Shown here in pieces: positions 24,546 through 31,296 of a DNA stretch of 64,000 bases. The notes beneath the pieces were generated by a model, which had not been told where the DNA came from, ran no database searches, and was given only the letters and a program-made list of their open reading frames with translations. The DNA lies in the NCBI RefSeq assembly GCF_003601985.1, contig NZ_QZXA01000007.1, positions 248,001-312,000 of the forward strand, written 5' to 3'. Origin of the DNA: Mesorhizobium jarvisii (GTDB taxonomy: Bacteria > Pseudomonadota > Alphaproteobacteria > Rhizobiales > Rhizobiaceae). The translations under genes were made by a program, and so were the position numbers. Within the stretch, counting starts at the first letter, position 1. Each line of letters starts with the position of its first letter.

Positions 24546-24582
24546 AGAATCGGCGGTCGCTCCGTTAGTGTCAACTAAATTA
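24546..24582 (-). promoter_or_regulatory. promoter of the GT2 synthase
   Basis: On the minus strand TTGACA (24569-24574) and GATTCT (24546-24551) are 17 nt apart. The 13-mer TAATTTAGTTGAC (24570-24582) covers most of the -35 and is identical to the one at the uxs promoter. TTAACCAT at 24591-24598 lies just upstream. Confidence 0.6.
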
Positions 24583-24761
24583 AATGCTGCTTAACCATTC
24601 TTCTTGAACGTTGGTTAACCTAACCCCTTGAACGGGAGCCCAAACTTTCGGCACGAGGCCAATGGCCGGCTCCGGAATAGACGTTCGGTGAAATTTTTCA
24701 GCGTTGGAAAATAGCTGATGGGGCCAAAGGCGCCCGGTGGGATTCCGGCAAGGTCGGCCCG

Positions 24762-24789
24762 TTAACCATGCCCAGCGAATCATGGTTAA
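24762..24789. promoter_or_regulatory. TTAACCATG inverted repeat (candidate operator)
   Basis: TTAACCATG (24762-24770) and CATGGTTAA (24781-24789) are perfect 9-bp arms with a 10-nt spacer, 17 bp upstream of the -35 of the GH26-like gene. Single TTAACCAT copies occur at 17680 and 24591. The sequence resembles CtrA half-sites. Confidence 0.55.
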
Positions 24790-24806
24790 GCAACCGTTAA
24801 TTGTAC

Positions 24807-24836
24807 TTGACTCTCTATGGCGACCGGCTCTTAAAT
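24807..24836 (+). promoter_or_regulatory. promoter of the GH26-like gene
   Basis: TTGACT (24807-24812) and TTAAAT (24831-24836) are 18 nt apart. They sit directly downstream of the TTAACCATG inverted repeat. Confidence 0.5.
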
Positions 24837-25098
24837 TAGCCCGGGATGATATATCGGAATATGACGCGAATTTGTGAGTATCGCGGCGAACCTTTTCTCT
24901 TGAGCTCCTCGTGCCGGCGTCTTGAGAGATGATCTTCTTGGCGGGAATCCGTGCGCAGCACTCCCGCCAATCGTCGCTCCGAAATCCCGCAGATTCCGCC
25001 GATAAAGCCGATCGGATTTGGATGGTTGCGTCGATCACGTGTCGACGCGTGGGCGAGGCTTCGACTTCCGCAGGATGTCGAAGCCATGGGAGATTATC

Positions 25099-26022
25099 AT
25101 GAAACATATCGCAGCAAGTGCGCTTGCAATCGCGTTGGCCTTGGGCGGCAGCGCCGCGTTGCCGACTTCGGCGGACGCCGGCTCGGCAGCCGCGACGGAT
25201 CCCGTTCAGACGAGCAGCGCCGCTTCGGCGTTCGGATCCTATGACCCTTACGGCGACTTCAGCGCCGACAAGACCGCCAGCATCGAGGAGTTGTTCCTAC
25301 CTTGGGAAGACGTCGATCTAACGACCCTTCCCTTGGCCGATGCCTATGCCCTTCAGCGAAACCGGTCGCTCTTGATCACCATCGAGCCTTGGACCTGGTC
25401 GAAGGATTGGCGCATCACCCCGAACGAACTGCGCGACGGCATATTGAGCGGCAGATATGACGCCAACATGCAGGCGATCTGCAACCTGGTGGGGGCCATG
25501 AAGAGCCCCGTCACCATTCGTTGGGCGCAGGAAATGGAAGACAAGAACGGCCGCTTCACCTGGGCCAACTGGGCTCCCAAGGATTGGATCGCCGCCTACA
25601 AGCGCGAGGTCGATCTCTGCCGCAAGGCTGCTCCGGCCGCCAAATACATGTGGTCACCCAAAGGTGAAGAGGGTCTGGAGAAGTACTACCCCGGCGACGA
25701 CTATGTCGACGTCATCGGCCTGTCGGTATTCGGCCTGCAGAAAAAGGACAATGAGGAGGCCGGTCGTGACCGTACGTTCGCCGAGACGCTGAAGCCAGGA
25801 TATGACCGCGTCGCGGGTTTCAACAAGCCGGTCGTGGTGGCGGAACTCGGTTATGTCGGCAAGCAGGAGTATGTCTCGCAGTGGGAGGCCGATTCCCGCA
25901 AATCCTATTCGGAGTTTCCGGCCCTGACCTCGGTGGTCTACTTCAACCAGAAGGAGGTGTGGCCATGGTTGGGTGGCTATGGGCTACCCGACTGGAGGGT
26001 TACTCAGCATGTCCTGCCCTAG
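25099..26022 (+). CDS. exported GH26-like glycoside hydrolase
   Basis: A 307-aa exported hydrolase of clan GH-A. The signal peptide (HIAASALAIALALGGSAALP) cleaves near residue 25. Clan features are LLITIEPWTW (beta-strand), VTIRWAQEMEDKNGRFTWA with the candidate acid/base Glu, YMWSPKG, DYVDVIGLSVFG and VVVAELGYVG with the candidate nucleophile Glu. These fit the GH26 layout (mannanase, lichenase or xylanase activities). GGGAG lies 6 nt before ATG 25099. Divergent from the GT2 synthase and followed by DUF995 copy B. It probably trims or releases the polymer in the periplasm, like the endoglucanases paired with cellulose synthases; the specificity is not visible. Confidence 0.8.
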   Translation: MKHIAASALAIALALGGSAALPTSADAGSAAATDPVQTSSAASAFGSYDPYGDFSADKTASIEELFLPWEDVDLTTLPLADAYALQRNRSLLITIEPWTWSKDWRITPNELRDGILSGRYDANMQAICNLVGAMKSPVTIRWAQEMEDKNGRFTWANWAPKDWIAAYKREVDLCRKAAPAAKYMWSPKGEEGLEKYYPGDDYVDVIGLSVFGLQKKDNEEAGRDRTFAETLKPGYDRVAGFNKPVVVAELGYVGKQEYVSQWEADSRKSYSEFPALTSVVYFNQKEVWPWLGGYGLPDWRVTQHVLP

Positions 26023-26088
26023 GCGTACTCTGTCAGGGTCGAGTGCAACCGTAAAAACTGAGTGTACGTAAATTGTAGGGGTGGGGTC

Positions 26089-26607
26089 GTGAAACGAATA
26101 TTGGGGAATTCCATTGGAACGGCACTTGCCTGTTCCATAGCCGTCCTGGCTTTCCAGCTTCCGGCAACAGCCAAGACGGCGTCGCAAGCCGCCGACCTGG
26201 CCATGAAGGCCGAGGTGGTGCCCGACGAGGGCATCTACCAGATGTACCAGAACCGTTCATGGCTCTGGGGTCGAAATGGTGCGGGCTATTTTGCCGTGCA
26301 GCGCCGTCAATTCAGCGCCTGGACTTCGGACAAGGGCAAGCTCGGTTACGGTGACGGGATCTGGTTCATCCCCGGAGGCGGCAAGCTTTGCTTCCGGGCA
26401 AAATGGCATGGCGCGGGAGGCGACTCCAACGCCCTCACCTGCTTCGAGCATCGTCAGGCCGGGAGGGTGATCTACCAGCGCAAATTACCGGATGGCGACT
26501 GGTACGTCTTCCGGAGTTCGCATCGCAACCTGGCGGACGAGTCCATGAAATTGAAACACGGCGACTACGTCAGCTGGAAACAGAAACGGATCAAGGCCCG
26601 CGACTAG
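26089..26607 (+). CDS. DUF995-family exported protein (copy B)
   Basis: A 172-aa protein with a Sec signal peptide (KRILGNSIGTALACSIAVLA, cleavage near PATA|KT). The DUF995 domain has YQNRSWLWGRNGAGYFAV, FSAWTSDKG, GKLCFRAKW, LTCFEHR and LPDGDWYVFRS. GTG 26089 is preferred over ATG 26062 because a purine-rich AGGGGTGGGG precedes it and it starts the signal peptide. It lies 66 nt after the GH26-like gene and is probably in the same transcript, which ends at the terminator at 26636. Function unknown. Confidence 0.8.
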   Translation: MKRILGNSIGTALACSIAVLAFQLPATAKTASQAADLAMKAEVVPDEGIYQMYQNRSWLWGRNGAGYFAVQRRQFSAWTSDKGKLGYGDGIWFIPGGGKLCFRAKWHGAGGDSNALTCFEHRQAGRVIYQRKLPDGDWYVFRSSHRNLADESMKLKHGDYVSWKQKRIKARD

Positions 26608-26635
26608 AGCCTTATCATCCGCGGCACATCGCAGA

Positions 26636-26672
26636 CCAAAGCGCATCGCGTTGATGCGCTTTGGGTCTTTCT
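26636..26672 (+). terminator. rho-independent terminator after DUF995 copy B
   Basis: CCAAAGCGCATC (26636-26647) and GATGCGCTTTGG (26653-26664) form a 12-bp stem with a 5-nt loop, followed by GTCTTTCTT. It marks the right border of the polysaccharide island. Confidence 0.8.
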
Positions 26673-26685
26673 TGCATGCATAGCG

Positions 26686-27135
26686 CTAGGCCTTGCGCTC
26701 CCAGCGGCGGTCCGATGTCTGCTGCCAGTAGGTCACGGCATGGCCCGCGTCCTTCATCGTCTTCCAATGCCCCCTCGCCGCCTCGACCTGGGCGGCGTCA
26801 TGGCCATCGAACAGGAACACGGCACGCTCGTAGCCGGCAAGGTCGGACGGTACCGCGCCGTCGACCAGGAACCTTATCTTGGCTTCGTTGGGATTGCCGT
26901 CGCCGGTGGTCAACAGGATAGGCTGCTCGCCGGGATAAGCCTCGCGATCGGTCGCGTGCGCCAGGAAAGAATCATCGCGGAACGTCCATAGATGCTGGTC
27001 GAGCGCGTCGCGCCGTTCCTCGGTGCCGGTCTGCACCACGGCGCGCCAGCCACGATCGACGCTGCGCTCGAGCAGGCCTGGCAGCGCCTCCTCCAGGGTC
27101 GATTCGGTCAGATGGTAGAACAGCACGTCGGCCAT
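26686..27135 (-). CDS. holC: DNA polymerase III subunit chi
   Basis: A 149-aa accessory subunit of the clamp-loader complex that binds SSB and the psi subunit. Family signatures are FYHLTESTLEEALPGLLERS at the N-terminus, DQHLWTFRDDSFLAHAT and AVFLFDGHD. It starts 9 nt after pepA; the pepA-holC order is widespread in Proteobacteria. Confidence 0.92.
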   Translation of the reverse strand: MADVLFYHLTESTLEEALPGLLERSVDRGWRAVVQTGTEERRDALDQHLWTFRDDSFLAHATDREAYPGEQPILLTTGDGNPNEAKIRFLVDGAVPSDLAGYERAVFLFDGHDAAQVEAARGHWKTMKDAGHAVTYWQQTSDRRWERKA

Positions 27136-27144
27136 GGATCGTGG

Positions 27145-28659
27145 TCAGCTCTCGTAGTGATCGCGCACCAGCCGGTCGAGCAGCCGGACGCCGAAGCCTG
27201 AGCCCCAGGACTGGTTGATCTCATTCGACGGCGAGCCCATGGCGGTGCCGGCAATGTCGAGATGCGCCCAGGGCGTGTCCTTGACGAAACGCTGCAGGAA
27301 TTGCGCCGCTATGATGGCGCCGCCATAGCGGCCGCCAATGTTCTTCATATCGGCGTTCTTGGAATCGATCAGCTTGTCGTATTCGGCGCCGAGCGGCATG
27401 CGCCACAGCCGCTCCTGCGTCGCCTGCCCTGCCGCCGCAAGCCTGTCCGCCAATTCGTCATTGTTGGAGAACAGGCCGGCATAGTGGAGGCCGAGCGCGA
27501 CCATGATGGCGCCGGTCAGCGTCGCCAGATTGACCATGAATTTCGGCTGGAAGCGGTCGTTGCAGTACCACAGCGCATCGGCCAGCACGAGACGCCCCTC
27601 GGCGTCGGTGTTGAGCACCTCGATGGTCTGGCCCGACATCGAGGTGACGATGTCGCCGGGACGCTGGGCATGGCCATCGACGGCGTTTTCGACCAGGCCG
27701 ATAATGCCGACGACATTGGCCTTTGCCTTGCGCGCGGCCAGCGCATGCATGAGGCCGGTCACGGCGGCAGCGCCACCCATATCCCCCTTCATGTCCTCCA
27801 TGCCCGAAGCCGGCTTCATCGAATTGCCGCCGGTGTCGAAAGTGACGCCCTTGCCGACGAAAGCGATCGGGCCGTCCTTGGGCTTGCCGCCGTTCCACTG
27901 CATGACGGCCATGCGCGCGCCGCGGGGCGAGCCTTGCGCGACGCCGAGCAGCGAGCCCATGCCGAGCTTCTTCATCTCCTTCTCGGTCAGGATCTCGACC
28001 TTGACGCCGAGCGTCTCGAGTTCCTTGGCGCGAGCCGCGAACTCGACCGGTCCCAGTATATTTGCCGGTTCGTTGACAAGGTCGCGCGCCAGAAGCACGC
28101 CGTCGATCACCGCCTCGGCATCGGCGAAGGCTTTCTTGGCGCCTGCCGGGTCGGCGGTGTGGATGGTTATCTTGGCCGGCTTCTTCGGATCAGCCTTTGT
28201 GTCATCCTTGTCCTTGCCGGTCTTGTATTTGTCGAAGGAATAGCTGCGCAGGAGGATGCCTGCCGCAAGGTTGGCGGCGTCCTTGCCATCAATCGAAGCG
28301 CCGGCAAGGTCGAGCACCACGGCGACGTCGGTTGCCTTGCGCAGCGACGCCGCAATGGTGCCACCAAGTTTCAGCCAGGCATATTCATCGAGCCCCGCCG
28401 CCTTGCCCGCGCCGATCGCGACCAACCTGTCGAGCGACGCTCCTTCCGGCGCCAGTATCTCGACGACGCCGGCGAACTTGCCGGTGAATTCGGCCACCGG
28501 GAAGGCCCGTTCCAGCGTCTTGCCAGGATCGTAAGCCCTGGCCGCATCGCTCAGGGCGCCGTCATCCGCCGACAGCACGAAGACCGTGCCCTTCCGGTTC
28601 GCCGCCGTCTGCGGCGCGGCGAATTTTGCAAAGGCGATCGATGGTCTCGGGTTCATCAT
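27145..28659 (-). CDS. pepA: leucyl aminopeptidase (M17)
   Basis: A 504-aa cytosolic two-metal aminopeptidase that removes N-terminal residues from peptides; in E. coli PepA also binds DNA in Xer recombination and carAB control. The catalytic domain has VGKGVTFDTGGNSMKPASGM, NVVGIIGLVENAVDG and the family signature NTDAEGRLVLADAL. A Lys/Asp-rich insertion (KTGKDKDDTKADPKKPAK) precedes the catalytic domain. Two adjacent ATGs, 28659 and 28656, follow GCAGGA; the longer is given. Confidence 0.93.
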   Translation of the reverse strand: MMNPRPSIAFAKFAAPQTAANRKGTVFVLSADDGALSDAARAYDPGKTLERAFPVAEFTGKFAGVVEILAPEGASLDRLVAIGAGKAAGLDEYAWLKLGGTIAASLRKATDVAVVLDLAGASIDGKDAANLAAGILLRSYSFDKYKTGKDKDDTKADPKKPAKITIHTADPAGAKKAFADAEAVIDGVLLARDLVNEPANILGPVEFAARAKELETLGVKVEILTEKEMKKLGMGSLLGVAQGSPRGARMAVMQWNGGKPKDGPIAFVGKGVTFDTGGNSMKPASGMEDMKGDMGGAAAVTGLMHALAARKAKANVVGIIGLVENAVDGHAQRPGDIVTSMSGQTIEVLNTDAEGRLVLADALWYCNDRFQPKFMVNLATLTGAIMVALGLHYAGLFSNNDELADRLAAAGQATQERLWRMPLGAEYDKLIDSKNADMKNIGGRYGGAIIAAQFLQRFVKDTPWAHLDIAGTAMGSPSNEINQSWGSGFGVRLLDRLVRDHYES

Positions 28660-29011
28660 GTCCTGCTTTCGGGGATGGCGTGCGAAGCGTTTGAAGCGAT
28701 CCGCGACATTTGGTCGTTTTCCGGCATTTGGCAAGACTTTGCCAAAATGGCTACCCATATGACAGTTGGAATCGATGGCGATTCGTCGCGGCACGGCCCC
28801 GCTTCATGCCGCAACCTGTTGTTAACCATCGATGTTCGTCCTTTCTTATCCATTCCCTCCGACACTCCGATCCATTGCGGCACGCGACGTGGGACGGGAA
28901 CCGGATCGCCTGCCTGATCGAGCCTATCGGAGCCAGTTGTGCGGGCGTCGCCGGGCAGCTACCCTTAGCGTGGTGGCATGATGCCGTTCGAGAAAATCGA
29001 GTAAAGCCTTC
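28660..29011. other. 352-nt divergent region between pepA and lptF
   Basis: No gene was found. Two features are visible: the inverted repeat TTTGGCAA-GACT-TTGCCAAA at 28727-28746 near the pepA side, and a TTAACCAT at 28822-28829. No clear -35/-10 pair could be assigned. Confidence 0.4.
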
Positions 29012-30214
29012 ATGAAGGTCGTTGAACGCTACATCATGCGCCGCGCTTTCGTGGTCTTTCTGGCAGCGCTGGTCTGGACGCTGGCCATCGTGTGGACCAC
29101 GCAGGTGCTGGCCAAGATCGACCTGGTTACCGACAGCGGCCAGTCGTCGCTGACCTTCTTCGAGGTCGCCGCGCTTATTCTTCCCTCGATCATTCCGATC
29201 GTCGTGCCTTTCGCGCTGGTGGTGGCGGTCGCACAGACACTCAGTGTCATGAATTCGGATTCCGAACTTGCCGTCGTCAACGCCGCCGGCGCATCGCGCT
29301 GGACGATCGTGCGGCCAATCATGCTTCTGGCCCTTGCGGCGAGCGTATTTTCCTTTGCGGTCGACAACGGCATCGACCCCTATGCGCGGCAGAAGAACCG
29401 CGCTTTGGTGGCGCAATCGCGCGCCGATCTATTGTCGCTGATCATCCAGGAGGGCACATTCCGCAAGATCGAGGATGGGCTGTTCCTGCAAATTGGCGAG
29501 CGGCTTCCGGACAATCGGCTGGGCGGCATCTTCGTCGCCGATTCGCGCGAAGAAGGTGTCAATCTCGTCTATTATGCCAAGACAGGCAGCGTCGTCGAAC
29601 GCGGCGGCGAAAAGGTGCTGATGATGAATGACGGCGTCATCCACCGCAAAACGCTGACCGGCGACCTCAGCGTCATCCGGTTCACCTCCTATGCTTTCGA
29701 CATGTCGGCCTTCATGGCGGCGGCCTCCGAGGTGACGCTGCTGCCGAAGGACCAGACCACCCAGTACCTGCTCAATCCCAACGTCAACGACAAGCTTTAT
29801 CAGCAGGCCCCTCAGCAATACCGGGCCGAGATCGACCAACGATTTTCGGAATGGCTGTATTCCATGGTGTTCGCGCTGATCGCGCTGGCGGTCGCAGGGG
29901 ACGCGCGCTCGCATCGCGAGGCTCGCGTCAATCCTTTGATCACGGCCATCACCATATCCCTCTTCGTGCGCTGGCTGGGTTTCTTTGCCGCAAGCAAGGC
30001 CGATGAAGTGCCGCAATATGCCTACATGGTCTATGGCGTGCCCATAGTGGCCTCCGCGGTGGCGATCTGGTTCATCGTCTCCAACCGGACCATGGAACTG
30101 CCGGTGGCCTGGGCGGACTGGATGACAAATCTGGCCAGCCGAGTCGGCGACAGCTGGAACGCCCTCAAACTGCGCTGGTCCAAGCGCGGCACCTCAGGTC
30201 AGGGGATCGGCTGA
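29012..30214 (+). CDS. lptF: LPS export ABC transporter permease LptF
   Basis: A 400-aa inner-membrane subunit of the LptB2FG transporter that extracts lipopolysaccharide and passes it to LptC/LptA. N-terminal helices with VVERYIMRRAFVVF and the coupling-helix region SELAVVNAAGASRWTIVRP are followed by a periplasmic beta-jellyroll (about 130-270) and three C-terminal helices. The stop overlaps the lptG start (TGATG). First gene of the lptF-lptG-lptD-surA-pdxA-rsmA run. Confidence 0.94.
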   Translation: MKVVERYIMRRAFVVFLAALVWTLAIVWTTQVLAKIDLVTDSGQSSLTFFEVAALILPSIIPIVVPFALVVAVAQTLSVMNSDSELAVVNAAGASRWTIVRPIMLLALAASVFSFAVDNGIDPYARQKNRALVAQSRADLLSLIIQEGTFRKIEDGLFLQIGERLPDNRLGGIFVADSREEGVNLVYYAKTGSVVERGGEKVLMMNDGVIHRKTLTGDLSVIRFTSYAFDMSAFMAAASEVTLLPKDQTTQYLLNPNVNDKLYQQAPQQYRAEIDQRFSEWLYSMVFALIALAVAGDARSHREARVNPLITAITISLFVRWLGFFAASKADEVPQYAYMVYGVPIVASAVAIWFIVSNRTMELPVAWADWMTNLASRVGDSWNALKLRWSKRGTSGQGIG

Positions 30215-31296
30215 TGGGCTGGACGCTGGGTCGTTATTTCTTTTTCCGTTACGTGACGATCACGATCTGGTTCTTCCTTGGCCTGCTGGCGCTGGTGTTC
30301 CTGATCGATTTCACCGAGCTGTCCGGCCGCACCACCGGTCTGCCCGGCTTCACCTACGGAACGGCGGTGGCCATTTCAGGCCTTCGCATGCCGATGATCA
30401 TGCTGCAGACCGTGCCGTTTGTCGGCCTGTTCTCGGCGATGGCAACACTGGTTTCGCTCAACCGCCGCTACGAACTGGTCATCGCGCGGTCCGCCGGCGT
30501 TTCCGCCTGGCAATTCCTTTTGCCATGCTGCATCGGCGCGTTGCTGTTCGGCTTTGTGTCGGTCGGGCTCATCAACCCGCTTGCCGCGCATGCTTTCTCC
30601 TTGTCCGAACAGATCGAAACCCAGTTGCGCTCCGGCAAATCAAATACGGTTTCGGCCGACGCAGCCCCCTGGATTCGTCAGAAAACCAGCACCGGCGACA
30701 CCATCATCGGCGCGCGGGCCATCCTCGACCAGGGCCTGGAGATGGCCGACGCTGTCTTTTTCGTCCTCGACCAGCAAGGCAACATCGTCGAGCGCAAGGA
30801 CGCCGCGCGCGCTTACCTGCGGGACGGCTATTGGGAATTGCAGGATGTGAAGACCTTCAGGAACGGCACCATCCAGCCCGCGGCAAGCGATCGTGTGCCG
30901 ACCAATCTGAAGCCTGAATTCGTGCAGGAGCGGCTGGCGCGCCCGGAGACCATCCCGTTCTACGACCTGCCCGGAAAAATCGAGGTTGCCCGTTCCTTCG
31001 GCCTCAAGGCAAATGCGTTTGCCATGCAGTTTGATTCGCTGGTGGCGTTGCCGTTCCTCCTCGTCGCCATGACGCTGATTGCGGCAACAGTTTCAATGCG
31101 ATTTGCGAGGATGGGACAATCGGCAACGATGATTCTGGGTGGCGTCGTTGCCGGGTTTCTGCTTTATGTCGTTTCGGTGCTGGTGAAGGCATTCGGCGTG
31201 GCGGGGTTCGTGCCGACTGCCATAGCCGCCTCGGTGCCAGTCGTGGTAGCTATGTTCTTCGGGGTGACTTTCCTGCTATACAAGGAAGACGGCTAG
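30214..31296 (+). CDS. lptG: LPS export ABC transporter permease LptG
   Basis: A 360-aa partner permease of LptF with the same fold: two N-terminal helices, coupling helix region RRYELVIARSAGVSAWQFLLP, a periplasmic beta-domain and three or four C-terminal helices (LPFLLVAMTLIAATVSMRFAR is typical). It overlaps lptF and lptD by one base at each end, so the three proteins are probably made in balanced amounts. Confidence 0.94.
   Translation: MGWTLGRYFFFRYVTITIWFFLGLLALVFLIDFTELSGRTTGLPGFTYGTAVAISGLRMPMIMLQTVPFVGLFSAMATLVSLNRRYELVIARSAGVSAWQFLLPCCIGALLFGFVSVGLINPLAAHAFSLSEQIETQLRSGKSNTVSADAAPWIRQKTSTGDTIIGARAILDQGLEMADAVFFVLDQQGNIVERKDAARAYLRDGYWELQDVKTFRNGTIQPAASDRVPTNLKPEFVQERLARPETIPFYDLPGKIEVARSFGLKANAFAMQFDSLVALPFLLVAMTLIAATVSMRFARMGQSATMILGGVVAGFLLYVVSVLVKAFGVAGFVPTAIAASVPVVVAMFFGVTFLLYKEDG

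Larger units (their letters stand above)
24479..25098. other. 620-nt divergent control region of the synthase and hydrolase genes
   Basis: It is more AT-rich than its neighbours and contains the leftward synthase promoter, a TTAACCAT at 24591-24598, a long inverted repeat of the same sequence at 24762-24789, and the rightward promoter at 24807-24836. Leaders are about 60 nt (synthase) and 260 nt (hydrolase). No gene. Confidence 0.6.
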
